From Thioploca ingrica (GTDB taxonomy: Bacteria; Pseudomonadota; Gammaproteobacteria; Beggiatoales; Beggiatoaceae): a stretch of 64,000 nucleotides of DNA. The notes under the pieces are model-generated. The model saw only the letters and a program-made list of their open reading frames with translations, had not been told where the DNA came from and searched no databases. Location of the stretch: the NCBI GenBank assembly GCA_000828835.1, contig AP014633.1:2108001-2172000 (forward strand), read 5' to 3'. Position numbers and translations under genes: made by a program. Positions 25,090 to 33,700 of this stretch are shown one piece after another. The first letter of the stretch is position 1. The number at the start of each line of letters is the position of its first letter.

Positions 25090-27581
25090 TACGCAACCTC
25101 CTCTTCAGGTAAGGCAACTACTTTGATTTCACTGGTAGTTACTTGTTTAAGCGGTTTAAATTCATGGGCATCTAGGCCACCGAGCGCCCGCGCTATCCAC
25201 GGATCTTCTGCTTGGGCAAAGTGTTGGGATTCTAGAAAGCGCCGGAATAGGCTTTGTCGGTTGTCATTGTCAGCTACGAGTTGCTGTTTGACATAATCTA
25301 AGCCAACTCGTTCAATCCAAGGTGCAGTGCGTTCTAAATAGCGGGCATTTTCACGATAGAGTTGCATAAAAGCACCACAATATTCTAATACTTCCTCTGG
25401 CGTGGTGACTTTGCAAAGTAAATCGGTTACCCGCACTTTGATGCCGCCGTTGCCACCGACATGAATTTCCCAGCCAGCTTCAACGCCAATGACCCCAAAG
25501 TCTTTAATGGTGACTTCGGCACAATTACGTGGGCAACCGGAGACGGCCATTTTAAATTTATGCGGTGTCCAGGAGCCCCAAGTCATTTTTTCCAACTTGA
25601 CGCCCAGCTCCATTGCCGGTTGAGTGCCAAAGCGACACCATTCTGATCCAACACAGGTTTTTACGGTGCGCACCGCTTTGCCATAAGCATAGCCAGAGAC
25701 GAGACCAGCCTGATTTAAATCGGCCCAGACGGCGGGTAAATCCGTTTTTTTCACGCCTAATAAATCAATGCGTTGGCCTCCGGTCATTTTCACTGTCGGA
25801 ATATTGAATTTTTCTACGACATTAGCGATTGCCCGTAGTTCTTGGGGATTGGTTAAACCGCCCCACATCCGTGGTACTACTGAATAAGTCCCATCTTTTT
25901 GAATATTGGCGTGGACTCTTTCGTTGATAAAGCGGGATTGGTAATCATCTTTTACCTCAGCGGGGAAGTGTGCTAGCAGGTAATAATTCAGTGCTGGGCG
26001 ACACACTTGGCAGCCGTCCGGATTTTTCCAAGCGAGTTGGTCGAATATCTGCGCAATGCTGGTTAAATGCTGTTGTTTAATTGCCGTTTGGACTTCATCA
26101 TGGCTTAATTCAGTGCAGTGGCACATGGCTTTTTTCTTCGGGGCGGTATTATGGTAGTCTTTAACGGTAATCGCTAAAATTTGTTCTACCAAATGACTAC
26201 AAGAACCACAAGAAGCCGACGCTTTGGTATGCAAGCGCACTTGTTCTAAGGTCGTTAAACCTTCATTGGTAATAGTTTTGACAATCGTGCCCTTACAAAC
26301 ACCATTACAGCCGCAAATTTGGGTATCATCGCTCATCAGGGTAACTGCACTGGCTGCTGTACCACCGAGTGCCGATCCCAACGCGTAAGCTTGCCCAAAA
26401 AGGAGTTTGTCGCGGATATGACCAATATCAGCTTGTTCACGCATGAGTTGCAAGTACCACGCGCTATCTACAGTATCGCCGTACATTACCGCGCCTTTGA
26501 TATAATTGTTGTGAACGACTAATTTCTTGTAAATGCCTTGGGCGGGATCTTGGAAGATAATCTCTTCGGTTTTCCCATTGCCGAGGAAATCACCGGCAGA
26601 AAATAACTCTATCCCGGTGACTTTCAAGCGCGTCGACACGACCGAACCACTATAACGCGCAATTCCCATATCAGCTAAATGATTGGCACAGACTTTGGCT
26701 TGTTCGTAGAGCGGCGCGACTAGACCGTAGGCTTGGCCACGATGTTGGACACATTCTCCAACCGCATAAATACGCGGATCGTAGGTTTGCATGGTGTCAT
26801 TGACGATAATACCCCGCTCACAATAAATCCCAGCGGCTTTAGCCAAAGTGGTATTGGGACGAATTCCCACCGCCATGACTACAATATTCGCTGGAATTTC
26901 CAGCCCATCTTTGAAGCGTACTGCAGTAACCTGTTCCGTTCCAATAATTTCGGCGGTTTGTGCCTCCATAAGGAACTTTATGCCACGTTGTTCGAGCGAA
27001 GTTTTCAACAAAGTGGCCGCCGGTTTGTCTAATTGTCGCTCCATCAGTGTATCGAGTAGATGCACTACCGTGACATCCATGCCTTGTTTCATTAAACCAT
27101 TAGCCGCTTCTAAACCGAGTAAGCCACCACCAATGACGACAGCGTATTGACCGTGACGGCTAGCGGCTAACATGGCTTCCACATCCGTAATATCACGGAA
27201 GCTCACTACACCCGGGAGATTGTGACCAGGTATCGGGATAATAAAAGGATTAGAACCGGTCGCAATAAGTAAGCGATCATATTTGATGGTTACATCTTGA
27301 TCGCTGGTAATCTCGCGTTTAATCCGGTTAATTTGGGTAACCGTATGGCCAGTGTAGAGAGTGATGCCATTTTGATCGTACCATTCCTGACTATTTAAGA
27401 TAATATCATCGATATTTTTTTCACCCGCTAATACCGGTGATAACAAAATGCGGTTGTAATTTCCATACAGCTCGGTACCCAATACGGTAATGTCATATTT
27501 TTCTGGATCGAGTTTAAGTAATTCTTCCAGAGTGCGGACCCCAGCCATACCGTTGCCAATACAGACTAGTTTTTCTTTCAT
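25089..27581 (-). CDS. nirB: Nitrite reductase (NADH) large subunit
   Basis: 830 residues. The N-terminal FAD/NADH oxidoreductase domain (residues 1-310) shows VCIGNGMAGVRTLEEL, YAVVIGGGLLGLEAANGL and YAVGECVQHRG. BFD-like 2Fe-2S motifs follow (CGCNGVCKGTIV and SCGSCSHLVEQIL), then siroheme ferredoxin-nitrite reductase repeats. The siroheme-4Fe4S ligands are in TCVGSEWCRFGT and SGCPRNCAEVTIKD. It reduces nitrite to ammonium with NADH. AGGAG lies 8 nt before the ATG. A 224-bp palindromic element separates it from narK, so read-through from narK may be modulated there. Confidence 0.97.
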   Translation of the reverse strand: MKEKLVCIGNGMAGVRTLEELLKLDPEKYDITVLGTELYGNYNRILLSPVLAGEKNIDDIILNSQEWYDQNGITLYTGHTVTQINRIKREITSDQDVTIKYDRLLIATGSNPFIIPIPGHNLPGVVSFRDITDVEAMLAASRHGQYAVVIGGGLLGLEAANGLMKQGMDVTVVHLLDTLMERQLDKPAATLLKTSLEQRGIKFLMEAQTAEIIGTEQVTAVRFKDGLEIPANIVVMAVGIRPNTTLAKAAGIYCERGIIVNDTMQTYDPRIYAVGECVQHRGQAYGLVAPLYEQAKVCANHLADMGIARYSGSVVSTRLKVTGIELFSAGDFLGNGKTEEIIFQDPAQGIYKKLVVHNNYIKGAVMYGDTVDSAWYLQLMREQADIGHIRDKLLFGQAYALGSALGGTAASAVTLMSDDTQICGCNGVCKGTIVKTITNEGLTTLEQVRLHTKASASCGSCSHLVEQILAITVKDYHNTAPKKKAMCHCTELSHDEVQTAIKQQHLTSIAQIFDQLAWKNPDGCQVCRPALNYYLLAHFPAEVKDDYQSRFINERVHANIQKDGTYSVVPRMWGGLTNPQELRAIANVVEKFNIPTVKMTGGQRIDLLGVKKTDLPAVWADLNQAGLVSGYAYGKAVRTVKTCVGSEWCRFGTQPAMELGVKLEKMTWGSWTPHKFKMAVSGCPRNCAEVTIKDFGVIGVEAGWEIHVGGNGGIKVRVTDLLCKVTTPEEVLEYCGAFMQLYRENARYLERTAPWIERVGLDYVKQQLVADNDNRQSLFRRFLESQHFAQAEDPWIARALGGLDAHEFKPLKQVTTSEIKVVALPEEEVA

Positions 27582-27681
27582 CGGTGTTCTCCTGATATAG
27601 TAATATTAACTCACGTTACACACCCAACGAGTTCTCTCTTGTCTTTTCCCATTTAACAAAGTGGGATTAGGAATCGATCGT

Positions 27682-27905
27682 TACCAAGCTTTGCTTGGTA
27701 ATGCCTGTTAGCCAAGCTCTGCTTGGCAGGTTTAACGAAGCGGAACTTCGGGTCAATGCCATTAAGTTAAGGGCAGACACGCCGGTCTGCCCCTACCAAA
27801 TGCCACGTATGTAGGGGCGAACCTACGTGTTCGCCCTAACACCCAATTGCTTAACTTAATGGCATTGGAGCTTCGGGTACAGATACTACCAAGCAGAGCT
27901 TGGTA
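27682..27905. repeat. Composite palindromic element, copy 1
   Basis: A chain of perfect or near-perfect palindromes: TACCAAGCTTTGCTTGGTA (27682-27700), GCCAAGCTCTGCTTGGC (27711-27727), CGAAG/CTTCG (27736-27750), GGGCAGAC/GTCTGCCC (27771-27792) and TACCAAGCAGAGCTTGGTA (27887-27905). CAATGCCATTAAGTTAAG (27754-27771) and its exact reverse complement (27850-27867) form an inner inverted repeat. The same words in related order recur at 56916-57138. Non-coding. Confidence 0.85.
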
Positions 27906-27920
27906 GCGAGCGTAAACAGC

Positions 27921-29288
27921 TTAAACCTCAACCATAGCTGGTTTTAGCGTCCCCACGGCAGCCTCTCGTTCGGCTAAGGCCCGGTGCAAAGCGTCATTCT
28001 CTTCTTGAACTTTCTCCGGAGAGAAACGGATTGCCAAAATGAAGAAGGATGACAAGATCACCGCAATGCCGAGATAAAACAGTGCCTCTTGGGTAGTCAA
28101 TGCTTCCGAACGGAACAGGAAACCGGCCATCACGGCACCAACATTACCCCCAGCACCGACAATTCCCGCCACCGCACCTAAAGCCTTTTTATTGACAAAA
28201 GGTACAATTCCAAAACTGGCTCCGGTGGACATTTGCACAAATAAGCTAAAGATGAGTAAGGTGATAATGGCTAAGCTTAAACTGTTCATTTGGGAGAATA
28301 TCAATAACGCGATGCCTTCTAATAATAGGACGGCAAAGAAAAATTGGACTCTCCCCATAAAGCCATGATGTTTAGCGAATAGATCGGAGCAAACGCCGCC
28401 TAAAGTACGGGCAAAGATATTTATTAAACCGAATAAGCTGGCAATTAAACCTGCAGTAGTAACATCTAATTCAAATTTATCGTGAAAATACAGTGCCGCA
28501 ATGTTATCGATAGTGAGTTCCACGCCAAAACAAGTTGCATAGGTGAGAAATAGAATCCACACCCGATAATCTTCAACTGCGGCTATGAAAGAAGCTAAGG
28601 CACTATTTTCTCCAGCGGCTGCTTCTAACTCGCCGCGCGCACGTAATTCATCAAAATTACCATTGGGGGTGTCTTGAGTTAATAACCAATAAGCGATACC
28701 CACCGTGAATAATATAATACCCGGAATCACCATCGCAATCCGCCAGCCGAGAGATTGTTCGGCGACAAACATCATCACTACCGCCAACACCATCGGCATA
28801 ACCATCTGGGTAACACCACCACCAACGTTGCCCCAACCGGCAGTAGTCGCATTAGCGGTACCAACACAATTAGGCGCAAACATTAAGGAAGTGTGATATT
28901 GCGTAATCACGAAAGAAGCGCCAATCGCTCCAATCGCCAAACGAAATAACAAAAAGCTTTCATAACTATCCGCTAAACCGATACACATCACCGGAATAGA
29001 GCCTAAAATTAATAAGCCAGTATAAGTTTTCCGTGGCCCATACCGATGTGATAGTGGCCCAATTAATAACCGGACAATGATGGTGATAGCAACCGAGGCG
29101 ATAATGGTATTACCAATTTGAGTTTTGGTCAGTTGTAAGTCATCACGTACGATAGCCATCAGCGGTGCGATACCAAACCACCCAAAGAAGCAAGAGAAGA
29201 AAGCAAACCAAGTCACATGAAATGCCCGCATGGGTGGACTAGAAAAATCAAGTAAATTAATGCGCGTGGCTTTGTTTTTGATATCCAC
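27921..29288 (-). CDS. narK: Nitrate/nitrite MFS transporter
   Basis: About 455 residues with 12 membrane helices. FFSCFFGWFGIAPLMAIVRDDLQLTKTQIG, the loop RYGPRKTYTGLL and the glycine-rich TTAGWGNVGGGVTQM and VAGIVGAGGNVGAVMAGFLF are NarK/NasA-type nitrate signatures. A longer frame begins at TTG 29342, but GTG at 29288 is preferred. It has AGGAG 8 nt upstream and gives the usual start VDIKNKATRINLLDF. It imports nitrate for the assimilation genes around it. It is followed by the palindromic element and nirB and preceded by nasS. Confidence 0.93.
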   Translation of the reverse strand: MDIKNKATRINLLDFSSPPMRAFHVTWFAFFSCFFGWFGIAPLMAIVRDDLQLTKTQIGNTIIASVAITIIVRLLIGPLSHRYGPRKTYTGLLILGSIPVMCIGLADSYESFLLFRLAIGAIGASFVITQYHTSLMFAPNCVGTANATTAGWGNVGGGVTQMVMPMVLAVVMMFVAEQSLGWRIAMVIPGIILFTVGIAYWLLTQDTPNGNFDELRARGELEAAAGENSALASFIAAVEDYRVWILFLTYATCFGVELTIDNIAALYFHDKFELDVTTAGLIASLFGLINIFARTLGGVCSDLFAKHHGFMGRVQFFFAVLLLEGIALLIFSQMNSLSLAIITLLIFSLFVQMSTGASFGIVPFVNKKALGAVAGIVGAGGNVGAVMAGFLFRSEALTTQEALFYLGIAVILSSFFILAIRFSPEKVQEENDALHRALAEREAAVGTLKPAMVEV

Positions 29289-29398
29289 AGCGATATCTCC
29301 TATAATACTTAAGTTGCAATAAACCAACTCGTGATTGCTCAATCACGAAACTTTAATACGTCTGCTAAACGTATTAATCCTTTAAGGCGGATACCGGA

Positions 29399-30670
29399 TT
29401 AGTGGGTATTCGCCTTGTTTAAGTCAGCCAAGGTCACTAACCGACGCTGAATGCGAAAAGCAGCGATGTAATCCATTAACTGGTGCGGATCGTAGCTTTG
29501 GCCATCAAAAAATCGGTCAGCACCCATTGTCAGCGGTGATGTTGCCTCAGTGAATTCCCAAGCCGTCGCGTGGTTGCCTTCGATTTTGTTATCCAGCAGT
29601 GGACTAGCCATACTCAAGGCGTCTGCGGCTTGGCGATATAAATCCGGACGATACACTTGTTGCGCAACCGCATGAATATCTATTGCGGTTTCAATATCTC
29701 CCCACCGGAGCATTTGGCTTAAGAACCAGGCTGCTTGTGATCGCCAGGGAAAATTGGCCGCATAACGATAAAATACATTAAAATCCGGCAGATTTTGTGG
29801 TTCCTGGTCGGGGTGATATTGAAAGGTGCCTAACAGAGACATCTTTATCACCTCCAACGAAGCACCCACGTAGTGGGGTTGTGCTAACCATTGCGCCGCT
29901 GTCAACCGATTCTCCGGTTGGTCCAACCACTGACAAGCGGCTAACAGTGCTTTTAACACCGATTGATGAGTGTGTGGATAACTTTCTGCCCATTCCTGAT
30001 TCACACCGAACACTTTTTCTGGCATGTTGTTCCAGATTTCGTAATTCGTAATCAAAATGTGTCCAATACCTAGTTTTACTGCCTGGGCATTCCAGGGTTC
30101 TCCCACGCAATAACCGTGGATGTTACCGGCTTGTAACTGCGTCACCATTTTTGGCGGTGGCACCACGACTAAACGCACATCTTTATCGGGATGAATACCG
30201 GCGGCGGCCATCCAATAGCGTAGCGCGTAATTATGAGTAGAGACCGGAAACACCATCGCAAACGTCATGCAGTCTTTACCCGCTGCTTTATCCGCATCAA
30301 TCACTTGTTTTAATGCCCGCGCTGAAATTGGCCGGGTTTGCATCGCTACGGGGTCAGCGGCTAATAAGCGTTGATACAGTGCATTACTGACGGTAATGGC
30401 ATTTCCGTTCAAATCTAAATTAAATGCCGTGATAGTCGGTTTAGCGATACCATTAATGCCTAACGTGGTTGCTAATGGCATTGTGGCTAACATTTGGGCG
30501 CCATCTAGCTCACCAAATAACACCTTATCACGGATATTCGCCCATGAAGGTTCTCTGGATAAGGTAACATCCAGTCCCTGTTGCGCAAAAAAACCACCTT
30601 CTCTCGCTACCACCAATGGTGCACAATCGGTTAAGGGGATAAATCCAAAAGTTAACTGTGTTTTTTCCAT
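29399..30670 (-). CDS. nasS: Nitrate sensor NasS (NrtA/CmpA-like binding protein without signal peptide)
   Basis: About 423 residues. The fold is that of the nitrate/bicarbonate-binding proteins NrtA/CmpA: FGFIPLTDCAPLVVAREGGFFAQQGLDV, GELDGAQMLATMPLA and GYCVGEPWNAQAV. No signal peptide or lipobox is present and no nrtBCD genes are near, so it is a cytoplasmic sensor rather than a transport component. In known NasS-NasT systems NasS holds NasT inactive until nitrate or nitrite binds. The frame extends to TTG 30682, but ATG 30670 gives the natural start MEKTQLTFGFIP. It lies directly downstream of the leader RNA at 30735-30822 and nasT. Confidence 0.9.
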   Translation of the reverse strand: MEKTQLTFGFIPLTDCAPLVVAREGGFFAQQGLDVTLSREPSWANIRDKVLFGELDGAQMLATMPLATTLGINGIAKPTITAFNLDLNGNAITVSNALYQRLLAADPVAMQTRPISARALKQVIDADKAAGKDCMTFAMVFPVSTHNYALRYWMAAAGIHPDKDVRLVVVPPPKMVTQLQAGNIHGYCVGEPWNAQAVKLGIGHILITNYEIWNNMPEKVFGVNQEWAESYPHTHQSVLKALLAACQWLDQPENRLTAAQWLAQPHYVGASLEVIKMSLLGTFQYHPDQEPQNLPDFNVFYRYAANFPWRSQAAWFLSQMLRWGDIETAIDIHAVAQQVYRPDLYRQAADALSMASPLLDNKIEGNHATAWEFTEATSPLTMGADRFFDGQSYDPHQLMDYIAAFRIQRRLVTLADLNKANTH

Positions 30671-30734
30671 GGTTATACTCAACCGCTACGGTAAAATGGT
30701 GTTGCAATTCCTGGTTGCGACTTTTTTCAGGCAT

Positions 30735-30822
30735 AAAAAAAGGTGTCAATCCGCCCGCTGTAATAAAACACCGGTGGAAAGACACCTTTGTCTAGCCACT
30801 TAAACCATCATTAGTTCAAGTG
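30735..30822 (-). ncRNA. NasT-responsive (ANTAR) leader with alternative terminator, upstream of nasS
   Basis: On the minus strand P1 (30822-30797) is a 10-bp stem, arms CACTTGAACT and GGTTTAAGTG, with hexaloop AATGAT. P2 (core 30793-30780) has arms AGAC and GTCT with hexaloop AAAGGT. Both loops have A at position 1 and G at position 4, the ANTAR-recognised pattern. The P2 loop and arm overlap the 5-prime arm of a terminator: AAAGGTGTC (30789-30781) pairs with GACACCTTT (30747-30739), followed by seven Us (to 30735). ANTAR binding to P1-P2 would block the terminator and let transcription enter nasS-narK-nirBD. It starts 4 bp after the nasT stop. Confidence 0.82.
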
Positions 30823-30826
30823 AACA

Positions 30827-31405
30827 TTATTCTAACAACTGCGTGACAGCAATCACACTCTCTGCGACTTCTGCCAACCGTAAATTCCGATCCATTGCCA
30901 TCTTCCGCAAGGCGTGATAGGCACTGGCTTCATCAATGCCTTTTTGTTTCATCACAATGCCTTTGGCACGTTCAATCACTTTGCGCTCAGCCAGTTGGTT
31001 GCGCGTTTTATCTAATTCCGCTCGCATGGCTTGATATTCACGAAAGCGGGCAATCGCCACTTTCATGATAGGCTTCAAGCGTTGATGACTTAACCCGTCA
31101 ACGACATAAGCACTAACACCGGCTTTAATGGCGGCTTGAATGATAATATTGTCATCATTTTCCGCAAACATCACAATCGGTTTCGGGCTTTCGCGATTTA
31201 AGGTGCTCAGATACTCTAAAGTATCTCGATCGGGCGATTCTAAATCGATGAGGATCACGTCGACGGGTGTTTCTTGTACTCGCTTAAGGATATCCGCATC
31301 ATCATGTAATACCGCCACCACCTCATAATGAGCATCACGTAATGCTTGTTGCAAGAGTGCAGCCCGTCCACGATTGTCATCAATCAGCATGACCCTGAGT
31401 TTCAT
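30827..31405 (-). CDS. nasT: Nitrate-responsive antiterminator NasT (receiver-ANTAR)
   Basis: 192 residues. The N-terminal receiver-like domain (LRVMLIDDNRGRAALLQQAL, DVILIDLESPD) has the expected acidic residues. A helical linker (QAMRAELDKTRNQLAERKVIERAKGIVM) leads into the C-terminal ANTAR domain (KQKGIDEASAYHALRKMAMDRNLRLAEVAESVIA). ANTAR proteins bind paired hexaloop RNA hairpins and prevent termination, and such a leader lies 4 bp downstream, before nasS. The sigma-54 site at 31448-31462 is 43 bp upstream of the ATG. No clear ribosome-binding site is visible before the start. Confidence 0.95.
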   Translation of the reverse strand: MKLRVMLIDDNRGRAALLQQALRDAHYEVVAVLHDDADILKRVQETPVDVILIDLESPDRDTLEYLSTLNRESPKPIVMFAENDDNIIIQAAIKAGVSAYVVDGLSHQRLKPIMKVAIARFREYQAMRAELDKTRNQLAERKVIERAKGIVMKQKGIDEASAYHALRKMAMDRNLRLAEVAESVIAVTQLLE

Positions 31406-31447
31406 ATTTTATTTGGTGAGTGCGTCGTTACACTCGTCAACTATAAC

Positions 31448-31462
31448 GCAATTGATGTGCCA
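31448..31462 (-). promoter_or_regulatory. Sigma-54 promoter upstream of nasT
   Basis: The minus strand reads TGGCAC-ATCAA-TTGC, a full match to the -24/-12 consensus TGGCAC-N5-TTGC. It predicts transcription from about 31436, leaving a 30-nt 5-prime leader to the nasT ATG at 31405. Nitrogen control through NtrC is expected. No clear NtrC site was found. Confidence 0.82.
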
Positions 31463-31754
31463 TGGTTCGGCAAAAAAAAATGGCTTTAAAAATAGCTAAT
31501 TAACAAATATAACTTTCAATTAACAAGGAAATTAATCGACACGACTACACTGAAGGATACCGCTTAACTACCTCGTTTTGGCAAGGTAAATCGCTACTTA
31601 GGAAGGAATTGTCGCGAACGTGACAAAGTATTAGATTAGTATGATTTCTTACAAACTGACTGGGCATTATAACTTCCGGGCAAACAGGAACCACGTCAAT
31701 TCAAATGATTAGCTAATTCTTTCTAAACAAGAGTTGCTGTTTGAAATTCATTCC

Positions 31755-31783
31755 TTGACAATTAAATTAAATAAATCTATATT
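31755..31783 (+). promoter_or_regulatory. Sigma-70 consensus promoter, duplicated copy 1
   Basis: TTGACA at 31755-31760 (6/6 match), a 17-bp AT-rich spacer, and TATATT at 31778-31783 (5/6). Plus-strand orientation. An identical copy lies 134 bp downstream. The nearest downstream gene is the fibro-slime gene at 32362, leaving a long untranslated leader or an unrecognised RNA. Confidence 0.72.
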
Positions 31784-31888
31784 TTATATCAATTAATGAT
31801 ACATCATATTGTTACAATAGAGTGTTTGGTCTTTACAAATGATTAGCCAATTCTTTCTAAACAAGAGTCGCTGTTTGAAATTCATTCC

Positions 31889-31917
31889 TTGACAATTAAA
31901 TTAAATAAATCTATATT
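31889..31917 (+). promoter_or_regulatory. Sigma-70 consensus promoter, duplicated copy 2
   Basis: Same sequence as copy 1: TTGACA at 31889-31894, 17-bp spacer, TATATT at 31912-31917. Transcripts from it would cross about 440 bp of gene-free AT-rich DNA before the fibro-slime ATG at 32362. Confidence 0.7.
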
Positions 31918-31969
31918 TTATATCAATTAATGATATATCCTATTGTTACCATAGAATGTTTGGTCTTTA

Positions 31970-32361
31970 CAACCGATTTTTAGCCATGTAGAGGCAGACA
32001 AGTGTATCTGCTCTCTATCTAGATAGTGAAGAACGTTTTCCCCAAACAGCGAGGATAAAGTAGGTTACTTGATAAATAAATAAAAATTATTCTTTAATAA
32101 AATACTAGTAGTAAATTATTAAATTGTCATTAATTTTTTTATAAATTAAGGTAATTACTGAGATAGAATAAGATAATTACTGATATTAAACCACGCATAA
32201 GTCACTATAATTCTATTAAGTTAACCGATTATATTTATTAATAAAAATTTTTAACCTTAGACAGACCTTAATCTGAGATAAAAATAAATTGGGTCCAGTT
32301 AGGTTTTAGGAGAAATCAAGGCGCTTCCAACGCAACAACATGATCAATTAAGGAAATAACG
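31970..32361. other. AT-rich gene-free leader before the fibro-slime gene
   Basis: No gene seen in these 390 bp. The sequence is strongly AT-rich and would be the untranslated leader of transcripts from the duplicated promoters. An AAGGAAATAACG sequence supplies the ribosome-binding site for the ATG at 32362. Confidence 0.5.
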
Positions 32362-33579
32362 ATGAAACATAAACTACTAGCAATACCACTTTTGATAGCC
32401 AATGTCATGGTATATGCACACACGATTGAATTAAACGGGATAATCAGAGATTTTCCTAGTACCCATCCTGATTTTTATGGAATGGTTACCGGTTTGCAGA
32501 CGGGTTGTATTCAAAAGGTCATTGCCGACGGTGGAATTCCCATTGCCAGTGATAGTGTTAGCAATTGTGCCATATATCAATTAGAAGATTGGTATAGTGA
32601 CACTCATCCGACTGGCTTTGTTAAAACTTATACTCTCACCTTAGATAACGGACAAAATAAGCAAGGTGGTGTTTATCAATTTAAAGATAATAGTTTTTTC
32701 CCTTTTGACAACGAAATAAGTGATATTAAAAAAGGTAGCTACCGTAAGCATCATTTCAGCTTTGATGAAGGCAGAGACCATAATTATCAGTTCACCTTTG
32801 AAGCACGCTTTATGTTTGCTTACCAAGCCGGACAAACTTTAGCGGTTAATGGTAATGATGATATATGGGTTTTTATCAACAACCAACTTGTTATTGATTT
32901 AGGAGGTGTACATACCCCTGCCGGTGCTCAAGTCGCATTACAAAATTTAGCCTCAACACTCGGGTTAGTGGAAGGAAAAGTTTATCCTTTCGCCTTGTTC
33001 TTGGCACAGCGTCAGACGGTTATTTCTCCTCTCAGTCTTGGGTTGGGTAATATCATTCCTTCCTCGGCTGGAACCGAAGCTGGACTGACAGAGATGTTAA
33101 AAGTAAATGAGAAAACTTGTCTGTTGTTAGGCGTGGAATGTAATCGACTGAACGAGCGAGCAGTTAATATCTGGGCTAACGTCAAATTGCCAAGAGATAA
33201 GGGTATTGATGAGTTATTAAGCGATCGGGTTATTACCTACCAAAATTTTGTTGATACCCTTCGTGACAATAATACTCTCGTTCAAGTCTTACACAACAAT
33301 GTTAAGGAAACATGTAGCTATATGGCTCAAAATCCTAGAGTAGCCCAGTCCTCAAATTCCCAACAACAAGCCATTGATTTTTGTGAAAGTGGTCTTTACG
33401 GCAGAATTGAACAAATGCTCTGGGATGGCTGGTTTGAGCGTTCACCAACCACCGCTGAAGTCAGTCAAATGTTACCTTTCCTTAAAGCTAACTTTGATCT
33501 TGGTCATTTTATAAAGACGCAAGCTGGTAATACACCGCCCGTATGTCCGTGGGACTGCATATGTGGACACTGCTACTAA
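32362..33579 (+). CDS. Fibro-slime domain (PA14-like) secreted protein
   Basis: 405 residues. A signal peptide (LLAIPLLIANVMVYA) precedes a fibro-slime domain of about 200 residues: GIIRDFPSTHPDFYG, DNSFFPFDNE, FTFEARFMFAYQAGQTLAVNGNDDIWVFINNQLVIDLGGVHTP, LGLVEGKVYPFALFLAQRQ. The domain belongs to the PA14-like carbohydrate-binding group found in surface proteins of slime-forming and fibrolytic bacteria. The C-terminal 180 residues are unrecognised, helical and end cysteine-rich (CPWDCICGHC). A role in sheath or slime adhesion is plausible for a gliding filament former. The neighbouring orphan TpsA protein is convergent. Confidence 0.83.
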   Translation: MKHKLLAIPLLIANVMVYAHTIELNGIIRDFPSTHPDFYGMVTGLQTGCIQKVIADGGIPIASDSVSNCAIYQLEDWYSDTHPTGFVKTYTLTLDNGQNKQGGVYQFKDNSFFPFDNEISDIKKGSYRKHHFSFDEGRDHNYQFTFEARFMFAYQAGQTLAVNGNDDIWVFINNQLVIDLGGVHTPAGAQVALQNLASTLGLVEGKVYPFALFLAQRQTVISPLSLGLGNIIPSSAGTEAGLTEMLKVNEKTCLLLGVECNRLNERAVNIWANVKLPRDKGIDELLSDRVITYQNFVDTLRDNNTLVQVLHNNVKETCSYMAQNPRVAQSSNSQQQAIDFCESGLYGRIEQMLWDGWFERSPTTAEVSQMLPFLKANFDLGHFIKTQAGNTPPVCPWDCICGHCY

Positions 33580-33605
33580 ACTGGTAGTGAAGTTAGCACT
33601 GTGGC

Positions 33606-33632
33606 AACAAGGGGTTGCAACCACCCCTTGTT
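33606..33632. terminator. Perfect hairpin between convergent fibro-slime and TpsA genes
   Basis: AACAAGGGGT and ACCCCTTGTT form a 10-bp perfect stem with a 7-nt loop, 27 bp after the fibro-slime stop. It lacks a T-run on either side, so termination may be weak. It may serve either strand. Confidence 0.5.
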
Positions 33633-33700
33633 ACCCTAACCTTACTACGATTAACAACCGCAATATTGAATTTCAAGTAGATTACGCACCTTATCAAGTT

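Larger units (their letters stand above)
31702..31969. repeat. 134-bp tandem duplication carrying two consensus promoters
   Basis: Copy 1 is 31702-31835 and copy 2 is 31836-31969. They differ by 6 substitutions and no indels. The block is gene-free and lies between nasT and the fibro-slime gene. Each copy includes the same strong promoter-like sequence (annotated separately). Confidence 0.92.

Noticed and set aside
29289-29342. Longer N-terminus of narK from TTG 29342
   Set aside because: GTG 29288 has a good AGGAG and matches the family start; the extra 18 residues look non-native.
30528-30785. 85-residue minus-strand frame overlapping the ANTAR leader and nasS start
   Set aside because: It overlaps the leader/terminator and the beginning of nasS in another frame and has no support of its own.
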